A stretch of DNA of 64,000 nucleotides from Saccharothrix longispora (GTDB lineage: Bacteria; Actinomycetota; Actinomycetes; Mycobacteriales; Pseudonocardiaceae): the NCBI RefSeq assembly GCF_030852425.1, contig NZ_NSDM01000008.1:248001-312000 (forward strand), in the 5' to 3' direction. The position numbers and the translations under genes are program-made. The notes under the pieces were generated by a model. It made no database searches and had not been told where the DNA came from. It was given only the letters and a program-made list of their open reading frames with translations. Within the stretch, counting starts at the first letter, position 1. Each line of letters opens with the position of its first letter. Positions 8,131-17,092 of this stretch are shown one piece after another.

Positions 8131-8583
8131 ATGCGGGCCGGGTTGTGGACCGGGCTGCCGGACCTGGAACGGGCCGAGTTCCGGTACCAGGTGGTGGCGT
8201 GCCCGGAGGACGTGGACGTGCTCATCGCCGCCCTGGGGCGGCCGGAGTGCAACGACGGGATGCTGGAGCACTTCGCCCGCGACCTGGACGCGGACGGGGA
8301 GAGCGACCACAACCTGGTCCTCGCCGTGCGCGGCCCGTGGGGCTACCTGAACTACGTGGACGACGACTTCACCGGCTGGCCCAAGGGCGACCCGGACGCG
8401 CCGTACGTGGACGAGCGGTACACCGACTTCCCGCCGGGGGTGGGCCTGCGCCTGCCGCTGTTCCGCGAGGTGCTGCTGGAGTTCCTCGCCACCGCGCGGC
8501 GGCCGACCACCGTGGACTGGTACGACGAGGCCGACCTGTTCCACGAGTGGCGGGTGCGGCGGATGGCCCTGCGCGAGGTGTGA
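8131..8583 (+). CDS. Imm1 family immunity-like protein
   Basis: About 150 acidic residues. The C-terminal half resembles the Imm1 immunity family of polymorphic toxin systems in actinobacteria: a WGYLNYVDDDF segment, then RYTDFPPGVGLRLPLFREVLLEFLATARRPTTVDW, close to the usual DxEFP...PLxxVRxAVxEFLxTGxRPTxVxW ending. No toxin gene is visible nearby, so it would be an orphan. Starts at 8113, 8125 and 8131 are all possible; GGTGGGGG at 8116-8122 is best spaced for 8131. Family assignment is from memory of the motif and is moderately sure. Confidence 0.55.
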   Translation: MRAGLWTGLPDLERAEFRYQVVACPEDVDVLIAALGRPECNDGMLEHFARDLDADGESDHNLVLAVRGPWGYLNYVDDDFTGWPKGDPDAPYVDERYTDFPPGVGLRLPLFREVLLEFLATARRPTTVDWYDEADLFHEWRVRRMALREV

Positions 8584-8615
8584 AACCGGGTGGCCCGCCG
8601 GGGCCGCCCGGGGTC

Positions 8616-9176
8616 ATGATCGAGGGCGTGGAACCCCTCGTCGTGCCGTCACCGCCCCCCACCTTCGAGGACGTGCGCCTGCGCGCGTTCGAGGACCGCG
8701 ACGTGGACATGGTGCTGGACCTCGCGACGGACCCGTACGTGCCGACGATCGGCACGCTGCCCCTGAACGCCGACCGCGAGCAGGCCCTCGCCTACCTGGC
8801 CCGGCAGCACGACCGCCTCGCCACCGGCTACGGGTACTCGTTCTGCGTCGCCGACCGGGACACCGACGAGGCGCTGGGCGGCGCCGGCCTCTGGCTGGCC
8901 CAGCTCCCGGCCGGCCGGGCGTCGGCGGGCTACTCGATCGCGCCCCGCAGCCGGGGGCGCGGCGCGGCGGGCCGGGCCCTCGCCGCCCTCACCCGGTTCG
9001 CGTGGACGGTGCCGGGGCTGCACCGGGTGGAGCTGCACGTCGAACCGTGGAACACGGCGTCGGTCCGCACCGCCGAGGCCGCCGGGTACGAGCGCGAGGG
9101 CCTGATGCGCAGCCACCAGGAGATCGGCGGGCGGCGCGTGGACATGCTGCTGTACGCCGCGGTCAAGCCGGGCTGA
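8616..9176 (+). CDS. GNAT family N-acetyltransferase (RimJ/RimL type)
   Basis: 186 residues with the RimJ/RimL-type GNAT architecture: VRLRAFEDRDVDMVLDLATDP at the front, a central GGAGLWLA strand, the acetyl-CoA loop RSRGRGAAGRAL, then HRVELHVEPWNTASVRTAEAAGYEREGLMR, the standard N-x-x-S-x-R-x-x-E-x-x-G-F/Y-E-x-E-G block. The ATG at 8616 is taken as start; a GTG at 8628 is an alternative. It probably acetylates a small molecule or a protein N-terminus. It is convergent with the urate oxidase gene. Confidence 0.85.
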   Translation: MIEGVEPLVVPSPPPTFEDVRLRAFEDRDVDMVLDLATDPYVPTIGTLPLNADREQALAYLARQHDRLATGYGYSFCVADRDTDEALGGAGLWLAQLPAGRASAGYSIAPRSRGRGAAGRALAALTRFAWTVPGLHRVELHVEPWNTASVRTAEAAGYEREGLMRSHQEIGGRRVDMLLYAAVKPG

Positions 9177-9192
9177 CCGGGCCCCTGCCGGG

Positions 9193-10071
9193 TCAGAACT
9201 CCGGCAGCGAGTACCAGGCCAGGCCGACGTCCTCGGCGTCGTCGCGCAGCACGGAACCCTCGATGAGGCCGTACGGGCGGTCGGCGGCGTGGAACACCTC
9301 GTTGTGGTTCTCCAGGCCGAACGGGGACAGGTCGACCGCGAAGTGGTGCTTGTTCGGCATCGACAGCCGCACCTCGGCGACCTCGGGCCGGTCGAGCAGC
9401 ACGGCCTCGCCCATCGCGTAGAGGGTCTGCTGCAGCGACAGGCTGTGCTTCGCGGCGAACGCGCCGAGCAGCAGCCGCCGGATCGCCGCGTGCGACGCGG
9501 CCCAGTCGACGTCCTCGTCCCGGTAGCGCCACCGCGCCGTCACCGAGGTGGCGAGGACGCGGTCCTCGGTTTCCGGCAACGTCGTGTACTCGTCGCGGGG
9601 GAACCCGTGGAACTCCGAACCGGTCGTCTTGAGCACCACCAGGTCCCGCACGCCCGACACGACCCAGGCGCGCGGGCCGTCGACCGTCACGGCCGTCGTG
9701 CGCTTCTCCGCGGAACCGCCCACGAACGAGTGGCCGTTGTCCTCGATCCGCTGCCACGAGTGCTCGTCCACCAGCACCCGCGCGCCGGTGATCGCCTCCT
9801 GCGAGGACACGAAGTGCCTGCCCAGGCGCAGCGCGAAGTCCTCGATCTCGCCCACCGGGGCCTGCTTGGCGAACGCGTGGACCGTGTTCTTCTGCGTGTC
9901 GGTCGCCAGCACCTTCGAGTTGTCGCCGGTGAGGTGGGTGTCCGCGAGGTCGCCGCGCAGGGACGTGCCGACGGTGAGGTCCTTGATCGTGTGCACGTCG
10001 CCGTCGCGCGACACGACCACCAGGCGGTTCTCCGCCTTCCCGTACTGGTTCGGGCCCAGGACGATCCCCAT
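9193..10071 (-). CDS. pucL: urate oxidase (factor-independent uricase)
   Basis: Oxidises urate to 5-hydroxyisourate with O2 and no cofactor. 292 residues, close to the usual 300; two T-fold domains. Recognisable parts are GPNQYGKAENRLV at the front (catalytic Lys in the NxYGK motif), DNSKVLATDTQKNTVHAFA (catalytic Thr region), LVVLKTTGSEFHGF and the late MPNKHHFAVDLSPFGLENHNEVF block. It is last in the minus-strand operon uraD-uraH-pucL; the uraH stop lies two bases before its ATG. Together the three convert urate to S-allantoin, feeding allB on the opposite strand. Confidence 0.96.
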   Translation of the reverse strand: MGIVLGPNQYGKAENRLVVVSRDGDVHTIKDLTVGTSLRGDLADTHLTGDNSKVLATDTQKNTVHAFAKQAPVGEIEDFALRLGRHFVSSQEAITGARVLVDEHSWQRIEDNGHSFVGGSAEKRTTAVTVDGPRAWVVSGVRDLVVLKTTGSEFHGFPRDEYTTLPETEDRVLATSVTARWRYRDEDVDWAASHAAIRRLLLGAFAAKHSLSLQQTLYAMGEAVLLDRPEVAEVRLSMPNKHHFAVDLSPFGLENHNEVFHAADRPYGLIEGSVLRDDAEDVGLAWYSLPEF

Positions 10072-10073
10072 GG

Positions 10074-10361
10074 TCAGCTCCCTCGGTAGGTGGTGAACGC
10101 GAACGGGCTCAGCAGGATCGGCACGTGCAGGTGCCCCTCGGTGACCCGGAAGGCGATCGTGATCTCCGGGTAGAACGGCGTGTCGACCTCGAACACCAGC
10201 CGGTGCACGCCGGGTTCCAGCTCCTCGGCGAACCGCAGCCTGCCGTCGTCGTCCGTGCGGCCGGAGGCCAGCACCGCGCCGTCGCGCTCCAACCGCACCG
10301 GCACGCCGACCCGCGGCCGACCGGCCTCCGCGTCGAGGACGTGCGTGGACAGCGTGCTCAT
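10074..10361 (-). CDS. uraH: 5-hydroxyisourate hydrolase (transthyretin-like)
   Basis: Hydrolyses 5-hydroxyisourate to OHCU, the second step of urate degradation. 95 residues, slightly short for the family. The N-terminal S-T-H-V-L-D-A-x-x-G-R-P signature is present and the protein ends in the diagnostic Y-R-G-S tetrapeptide; conserved catalytic His, Arg and Ser positions fall in these motifs. Its ATG overlaps the stop of uraD by 4 bp, and pucL follows at once, so the three are one operon. Confidence 0.95.
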   Translation of the reverse strand: MSTLSTHVLDAEAGRPRVGVPVRLERDGAVLASGRTDDDGRLRFAEELEPGVHRLVFEVDTPFYPEITIAFRVTEGHLHVPILLSPFAFTTYRGS

Positions 10362-10903
10362 GCCACCACCTTCCCGAGCCGCAGCGCGGCGATCTTCCCG
10401 AGTTCCCGGCCCGCCACGCGCAGTTCCGCGGCGGGCTCGTTGTCCATCCGCGCGGCGAGGTCGTCCAGGACCTCCCCGGCGGACAACCCCGTGGCGCACA
10501 CGAGGTAGAGGTGGCCGAACCGGTCCTCGTACGCGGCGTTGGCCGCGGCGAGCCGGTCGGCGGCCGCCCCCGCGACACCGGACTGCTCGTCGGCCGACCA
10601 CGCCGCCGAGACGCCGCCGCGCCGCGCCCCCTCACCGATGCGGGGGTGCCCGGCGAGCGCGGCGCGCACCTCCTCGTCCGACAGGTCCGCGGCGCGGGCG
10701 GAGCCGGCGAGCAGCGCGTCCACGTCGGGGTAGGGCCGCCCGGCCAGCACGGCGTCGACCCAGCGCGGCACCGCGAGGCACTCGGTGAGCAGGGGCCGGA
10801 GCACGTCGGCGGGCGCGGTGTTGAAACCGGTGAGGTCGAACCCGGCGGGATCGGCCGCGGCGGGATCGGGCACGGCGGGATCGGGCACGGCGGGATCAGG
10901 CAC
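10358..10903 (-). CDS. uraD: OHCU decarboxylase
   Basis: Decarboxylates 2-oxo-4-hydroxy-4-carboxy-5-ureidoimidazoline to S-allantoin. The core has [22 protein letters not shown], the catalytic AGHPRIG motif (His), E-Q-S-G-V, and [15 protein letters not shown], all typical of UraD. The GTG at 10901-10903 is chosen because AGAGGGGG lies five bases upstream; an ATG at 10936 is in frame but has no such site. With this start the protein begins with three copies of a V-P-D-P-A type pentapeptide encoded by 15-bp repeats, an extension not needed for the fold. Total 181 residues; first gene of uraD-uraH-pucL. Confidence 0.93.
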   Translation of the reverse strand: MPDPAVPDPAVPDPAAADPAGFDLTGFNTAPADVLRPLLTECLAVPRWVDAVLAGRPYPDVDALLAGSARAADLSDEEVRAALAGHPRIGEGARRGGVSAAWSADEQSGVAGAAADRLAAANAAYEDRFGHLYLVCATGLSAGEVLDDLAARMDNEPAAELRVAGRELGKIAALRLGKVVA

Positions 10904-10905
10904 GG
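10861..10905. repeat. three tandem 15-bp repeats in the uraD 5' end
   Basis: Three head-to-tail 15-bp units (CGGGATCGGGCACGG, two identical and one with a single change) at the start of uraD. They encode a repeated pentapeptide rich in Pro and Asp. Copy number may vary between strains. Confidence 0.85.
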
Positions 10906-10924
10906 CGGCCCCCTCTTTTGCATG

Positions 10925-10942
10925 GCGGAATGCCACTTCCGC
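10925..10942. promoter_or_regulatory. perfect inverted repeat between uraD and allB
   Basis: GCGGAA-N6-TTCCGC, 22 bp upstream of the uraD start, inside the divergent uraD-allB control region. GGAA/TTCC arms are common in IclR-family operators. The TTCCGC half also occurs in the aceB promoter spacer (5240-5245), which would fit shared control by the IclR-type protein. Confidence 0.5.
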
Positions 10943-11043
10943 AACGGGGGACGGTACGAGCGCCTTCGGAGCGTGTCAACGACGTCGGCCCGGCCACCCG
11001 CCCCACCTCGGCGCGGCCGGGACCGCCGCCGGGGAAACCGGGG

Positions 11044-11071
11044 CTTCGCACCGCGCCCGATGGGTGCGAAG
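11044..11071 (+). promoter_or_regulatory. hairpin covering the allB ribosome binding site
   Basis: Perfect 9-bp arms CTTCGCACC (11044-11052) and GGTGCGAAG (11063-11071) with a 10-nt loop. The right arm overlaps the GAAGGTG Shine-Dalgarno (11068-11074) of allB. In RNA this would hide the ribosome binding site; in DNA it would be a good operator. Confidence 0.55.
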
Positions 11072-11079
11072 GTGATCCG

Positions 11080-12375
11080 ATGGACCTGGTGCTGCGCGCT
11101 GCCCGCGTGATCACCCCGGACGGCGAGCGCCGGGCCGACGTGGGCGTGGAGGGCGGTCGGATCGCGGCCGTCGCCGACCGCCTGGACGGGGCGAGGGTCG
11201 TCGAGCTGGCGGCCGACGAGGTGCTGCTGCCCGGCCTGGTCGACACGCACGTCCACGTGAACGAGCCGGGGCGCGGCGAGTGGGAGGGCTTCGCCACCGC
11301 GACCCGGGCGGCGGCCGCCGGTGGTGTCACCACCATCGTCGACATGCCGCTCAACAGCCTGCCGCCGACGACCTCGGTGGCCGCGCTGGAGGCCAAGCGG
11401 GAGGTGGCGCGCGAGCGGGCGCACGTGGACGTCGGCTTCTGGGGCGGCATCGTGCCGGACAACCTCGACGACCTCGACGGGCTGCACGACGCGGGCGTGT
11501 TCGGCTTCAAGTGCTTCCTGGCGCACTCCGGCGTGGACGAGTTCCCGCACGTGACCGGGGACGAGCTGCGGCGCGCGCTGCACCGCCTGGGACCGCGCGG
11601 CGCGCTGACCGTCGTGCACGCCGAGGACCCGCGCGAGATCACCGAACCGGGCCCCGGCTACCGGGCGTTCCTCGACTCCCGCCCGCACGCGGCCGAGTCC
11701 GGCGCCATCGCCACCGTCGTCGGCCTGGCGGAGGAGACTGGCGCGCGGCTGCACGTGCTGCACCTGTCCAGCGGGCACGGCGTGGCGCACGTCCGCGACG
11801 CCAAGGCGCGCGGCCTCGCCGTCACCGCCGAGACCTGCCCGCACTACCTGACGTTCGTCGCCGAGGAGATCGGGGACGCGGCCACCGAGTTCAAGTGCTG
11901 CCCGCCGATCCGCGACGCCGCCAACCGCGAGTCGTTGTGGCGCGCGCTCGGCGAGGACGTGGTCGACCTCGTGGTGACCGACCACTCGCCGTGCACGCCG
12001 GACCTCAAGGCGGGCGACTTCGCCACCGCGTGGGGTGGCATCGCGAGCCTCCAGCTGGGCCTGCCCGCCGTGTGGACCCAGGCCCGGCGGCGCGGCCACA
12101 CCCTGCACGACGTGGTCCGCTGGATGGCCGGCAACCCCGCCGACCTGGTCGGCCTGACCACCAAGGGGCGCATCGCGCCGGGCGCGGACGCGGACTTCGT
12201 CGTGTTCGCGCCGGACGAGGCGTTCGTGGTGGACCGGGACGCGCTGCACCACCGCAACCCCGTGACGCCCTACCACGGCCGACCGCTGGCCGGCGTGGTG
12301 CGCCGGACGTGGCTGCGCGGGCAGCCGATCGACGACCGACCGCGCGGGCGGTTGCTCACCCGAGGAGACGCATGA
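11080..12375 (+). CDS. allB: allantoinase
   Basis: Hydrolyses allantoin to allantoate. 431-residue metal-dependent amidohydrolase: the [17 protein letters not shown] metal motif specific to allantoinases lies near 54-70, then [27 protein letters not shown] with the candidate carboxylated lysine, [10 protein letters not shown], the ETCPHYL motif and DHSPC with the metal-binding Asp. The ATG at 11080 has GAAGGTG upstream; the frame is open further up but lacks a site. It overlaps allantoicase (ATGA) and is divergent from uraD. The upstream palindromes suggest repression. Confidence 0.97.
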   Translation: MDLVLRAARVITPDGERRADVGVEGGRIAAVADRLDGARVVELAADEVLLPGLVDTHVHVNEPGRGEWEGFATATRAAAAGGVTTIVDMPLNSLPPTTSVAALEAKREVARERAHVDVGFWGGIVPDNLDDLDGLHDAGVFGFKCFLAHSGVDEFPHVTGDELRRALHRLGPRGALTVVHAEDPREITEPGPGYRAFLDSRPHAAESGAIATVVGLAEETGARLHVLHLSSGHGVAHVRDAKARGLAVTAETCPHYLTFVAEEIGDAATEFKCCPPIRDAANRESLWRALGEDVVDLVVTDHSPCTPDLKAGDFATAWGGIASLQLGLPAVWTQARRRGHTLHDVVRWMAGNPADLVGLTTKGRIAPGADADFVVFAPDEAFVVDRDALHHRNPVTPYHGRPLAGVVRRTWLRGQPIDDRPRGRLLTRGDA

Positions 12376-13370
12376 CCGAGGCACCCGGCTTCACCCACCT
12401 GCCCGACCTGGCGTGCCGCGAGTTCGGCGGCGGCGTGGTGTGGGCGAACGACGAGCTGTTCGCCGAGCGGGAGAACCTGATCAAACGGGCCGAGCCCGTG
12501 TTCGACACCTACACCTTCGGCCACAAGGGGCAGGTCTACGACGGCTGGGAGACCCGGCGCCGGCGCGAACCGGGGCAGGACTCGGCGATCGTCCGCCTCG
12601 GCCTGCCGGGCGTGGTCAAGGCGGTGGTGGTCGACACGGCGTTCTTCACGGGCAACTACCCGCCGTTCGCCTCGGTCCAGGCCACCTCGGCGGTCGGCCA
12701 CCCGGACCCGACCGAGCTGACCGGCTGGGAGGAGCTGGTGCCCAAGTCGCCGCTGGGGGGCGACCGGAAGAACTCCTTCGAGGTCGACGCCGCACGCCGG
12801 TACACCCACGTGCGGCTGACGATCCACCCGGACGGCGGGGTGGCCCGGTTGCGGGTCTTCGGCGAGCCGGTGCCCGACCCGGCGCTGCTGCTGCCCGAGG
12901 CGGTGGACCTGGCGGCGCTGGAGAACGGGGGCGCGGTGGTCGGGTGCAGCGACATGTTCTACGGCTCGCCCGGCAACCTCATCGCGCCCGGCCAGGCCGC
13001 GGTGATGGGGGAGGGCTGGGAGACGGCGCGCCGCCGCGACGACGGCAACGACTGGGTGGACGTGCGGCTGGCCGCGGCCGGCGCGGTGCGGCTGGTCGAG
13101 CTGGACACCACGCACTTCAAGGGCAACGCGCCCGGCTGGGCGTCGGTGACCGGGCGGGACGAGCGCACCGGCGCGGAGTTCCCGGTCCTGCCCCGCACCC
13201 GCCTGCAACCCGACACCCGCCACCGCTTCCCCGTCGAGGCGGTCCCGGAGGCCACGCACGCGCGGCTCGACATCCACCCCGACGGCGGGATGGCACGCCT
13301 TCGGCTGTTCGGCCGCTTGACGACGGACGGCCTCAGGGCGATCACCCGGAGGTACCGGGAACTGAGCTGA
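12372..13370 (+). CDS. alc: allantoicase
   Basis: Hydrolyses allantoate to ureidoglycolate and urea. 332 residues made of two similar jelly-roll domains of about 160 residues; each ends in a nearly identical block ([15 protein letters not shown] near 155 and [15 protein letters not shown] near 302), the usual internal duplication of allantoicases. GWETRRRR and [14 protein letters not shown] are the matching catalytic-face motifs. Its ATG overlaps the allB stop. The lyase that would release glyoxylate from ureidoglycolate is not recognisable in the window. Confidence 0.96.
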   Translation: MTEAPGFTHLPDLACREFGGGVVWANDELFAERENLIKRAEPVFDTYTFGHKGQVYDGWETRRRREPGQDSAIVRLGLPGVVKAVVVDTAFFTGNYPPFASVQATSAVGHPDPTELTGWEELVPKSPLGGDRKNSFEVDAARRYTHVRLTIHPDGGVARLRVFGEPVPDPALLLPEAVDLAALENGGAVVGCSDMFYGSPGNLIAPGQAAVMGEGWETARRRDDGNDWVDVRLAAAGAVRLVELDTTHFKGNAPGWASVTGRDERTGAEFPVLPRTRLQPDTRHRFPVEAVPEATHARLDIHPDGGMARLRLFGRLTTDGLRAITRRYRELS

Positions 13371-13494
13371 ACAACCGTCAAAGTCGTCCGCCCAAGGGCT
13401 GATGACCTGTACGACCTGAGTCGGTTGTGAGGCGCACCACCCCCCTGAAAGCCTGCGGTAACCCGATTGGGTGACAGGAACTAGGGAGGAACCT

Positions 13495-15051
13495 GTGCGA
13501 TCGATCATCCGTGCGCTCGGCGGTCTGGGGACCGCCGCCGCGCTCGTCCTGGGGACGGCCACGTTCGCGTCGGCCGAGGAACAGCCCGTCGACGCCCAGG
13601 GCGTCGCGGGCATCACCTGGGCGCCCTGCCCCGAGATCGCCGAGGTCGAGTGCGGCACGCTCAGCCTGCCGATCGACTGGACCAGGCCGCGCGGCGAGAA
13701 GTTCGACCTCGCCGTGGCCCGCCGCAAGGCCCTCGACCCGGCCGAGCGCCTCGGCGTCCTGGTCGTCAACCCCGGCGGTCCCGGCGGCTCGGGCGTCGAC
13801 TTCGCGCTGGGCGCGGACGGCTACTTCAGCCCGGAGGTGCAGCAGCGCTTCGACATCATCGGCTTCGACCCGCGCGGCGTGGCCCGCAGCCGGCCGGTGA
13901 AGTGCTCGTTCGACCTCGCGGTGAACGCCCCGTCGATCTACCCGACCGACCAGGCCGGCTTCGACGCCCTCGTCGCCTACAACCGCGAGCTGGCCGCCGA
14001 CTGCCGCGCCCACAGCGGCCCGATCTACGACCACGCCGACACGCTGTCCGTCGTGAAGGACATCGACGCCCTGCGCCGGTCCCTCGGCGAGCGGAAGATC
14101 AACTACTACGGCATCTCCTACGGCACGCTCATCGGCCAGCAGTACGCCGAGGAGTTCGGCCGCAACATCCGCGCCATGGTCATCGACTCGAACATGGACC
14201 ACAGCCTCGGCACGTGGCGCTTCAACGAGACCGAGGCCGTCACCGCCGAGGACTCGTTCACCGAGTTCGTGAAGTGGTGCGAGCGCACCGAGTCGTGCGC
14301 CCTGCACGACCGGGACGTCGTGGAGTTCTGGGAAGACCTGCTCGCCCGCGCCGACCGCGGCGAGATCACCGACCCGGGCGACCCGACCTACGTCGTCTCC
14401 GCGCGGGACATCATCGGCACGGCCTTCGGCGCGTTCTACGGCCCGAACTGGGCTCCGCTCGCCGAGTTCCTCGTCAGGCTCGCCGCCGGTGAGCCGACTC
14501 CGGGCACGTCGGTCAAGGCCGTCCGGGCCGCCCAGGAGACCGTGGAGAACCCGTTCCCCGCGGTGTTCTGCCAGGACTGGGCCATCCGCGTCAAGAACTA
14601 CCGCGAGTTCTCCGCCCTGGTGAACCGCGCCAACCAGCTCGCCCCGCACATGCGCGGCGGGTCGCTCGGGCACTCGGCCATCGCCGGCTGCGTGGGCCTG
14701 CCCGAGAAGGTCAACAACCCGCAGCACCGCCTGCGCATCGGGGACTCGCCGAAGATCCTGATGAGCAACGCCCTGCACGACCCGGCCACCGGCTACGAGT
14801 GGGCCGTCAACGCCCACCGGCAGAGCCGCGACAAGACCGTGCTGCTCACCTACGAGGGCTGGGGCCACGGCGTGTACGACCGCAGCGACTGCACCCGCGG
14901 CGCGACCGACCAGTACCTGATCGCGCTCAAGACCCCGCGGCCCGGCGCCCGCTGCGCCGCCGTGGAGCCGCCCGAGCAGGCGGTGGCGTCGCCGAACGCC
15001 ACGCCGCTGCCCGCGGGCCCGGCGCCGGGCGTGCCCGGCTGGCTGCGGTAA
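13495..15051 (+). CDS. secreted tripeptidyl aminopeptidase (alpha/beta hydrolase)
   Basis: 518 residues with a classical signal peptide (MRSIIRALG, hydrophobic core, cleavage after A-S-A near residue 27), so an exported serine peptidase of the TAP/SlpD/SlpE family. The fold is alpha/beta hydrolase: NPGGPGGSG oxyanion loop, GFDPRG, the nucleophile in G-I-S-Y-G (S208), LMSNALHDPATGY with the acid, and the histidine in GWGHG (H458). Four or more cysteines probably form disulfides. The GTG start at 13495 has GGAGGA four bases upstream. It likely trims peptides outside the cell; a 15-bp terminator follows. Confidence 0.9.
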   Translation: MRSIIRALGGLGTAAALVLGTATFASAEEQPVDAQGVAGITWAPCPEIAEVECGTLSLPIDWTRPRGEKFDLAVARRKALDPAERLGVLVVNPGGPGGSGVDFALGADGYFSPEVQQRFDIIGFDPRGVARSRPVKCSFDLAVNAPSIYPTDQAGFDALVAYNRELAADCRAHSGPIYDHADTLSVVKDIDALRRSLGERKINYYGISYGTLIGQQYAEEFGRNIRAMVIDSNMDHSLGTWRFNETEAVTAEDSFTEFVKWCERTESCALHDRDVVEFWEDLLARADRGEITDPGDPTYVVSARDIIGTAFGAFYGPNWAPLAEFLVRLAAGEPTPGTSVKAVRAAQETVENPFPAVFCQDWAIRVKNYREFSALVNRANQLAPHMRGGSLGHSAIAGCVGLPEKVNNPQHRLRIGDSPKILMSNALHDPATGYEWAVNAHRQSRDKTVLLTYEGWGHGVYDRSDCTRGATDQYLIALKTPRPGARCAAVEPPEQAVASPNATPLPAGPAPGVPGWLR

Positions 15052-15066
15052 CCGCCGGCACGACCA

Positions 15067-15102
15067 GGAGGCCGCCCCCGCCACCGCGCGGGGGCGGCCT
15101 CC
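15067..15102 (+). terminator. intrinsic terminator after the aminopeptidase gene
   Basis: Perfect 15-bp inverted repeat (15067-15081 with 15088-15102), 6-nt loop, 15 bp after the stop codon. Confidence 0.85.
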
Positions 15103-15266
15103 GCCGTCTCCGGCACGCCCGCCCCCGAGGTCGGCGCCACCGGTGACCCACCGTCGCCGGGCGGACCGCCGTGACCCGCGCGCCACCCCGGGGCGGGGGT
15201 CGCTCACACGCAACGTCACCGTCGATTCCCCGGCCGGGTGGACTCCCCGCAGGAAGAACCGCGCCC

Positions 15267-15347
15267 TTCAACCACGCGAAACCTGCCCGTAACACCGGGA
15301 CCGCGACAGTTCACCCCCGCGAAACCCCTGGCGCGGCCGCGCGAAAC
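15267..15347 (+). promoter_or_regulatory. two GlnR-like boxes upstream of amtB
   Basis: The actinobacterial GlnR box is GTNAC-N6-GAAAC repeated with another N6. Here box I reads TTCAA-N6-GAAAC-N6-GTAAC (15267-15293), with the fourth half-site poor. Box II reads TTCAC-N6-GAAAC (15310-15325) and then GAAAC at 15343-15347, exactly 22 bp after the first GAAAC, with the middle half-site degenerate. All exact half-sites keep the 11-bp phase within each box. They lie 48-128 bp before the amtB start, in the 343-bp gap that otherwise holds only the upstream terminator. Confidence 0.7.
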
Positions 15348-15394
15348 AGGACGTGCCGATGCTCCTCCGCAACCGACGTGCAGTGGAGGTCGAC

Positions 15395-17073
<1,679 letters not shown>

Positions 17074-17092
17074 GGCAATGGGAGACGGCCGT

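Noticed and set aside
9193-12384. A 1063-codon minus-strand frame covering urate oxidase and the antisense of allB
   Set aside because: Only the last 293 codons are a gene; the upstream part is the shadow of allB and of the other urate genes.
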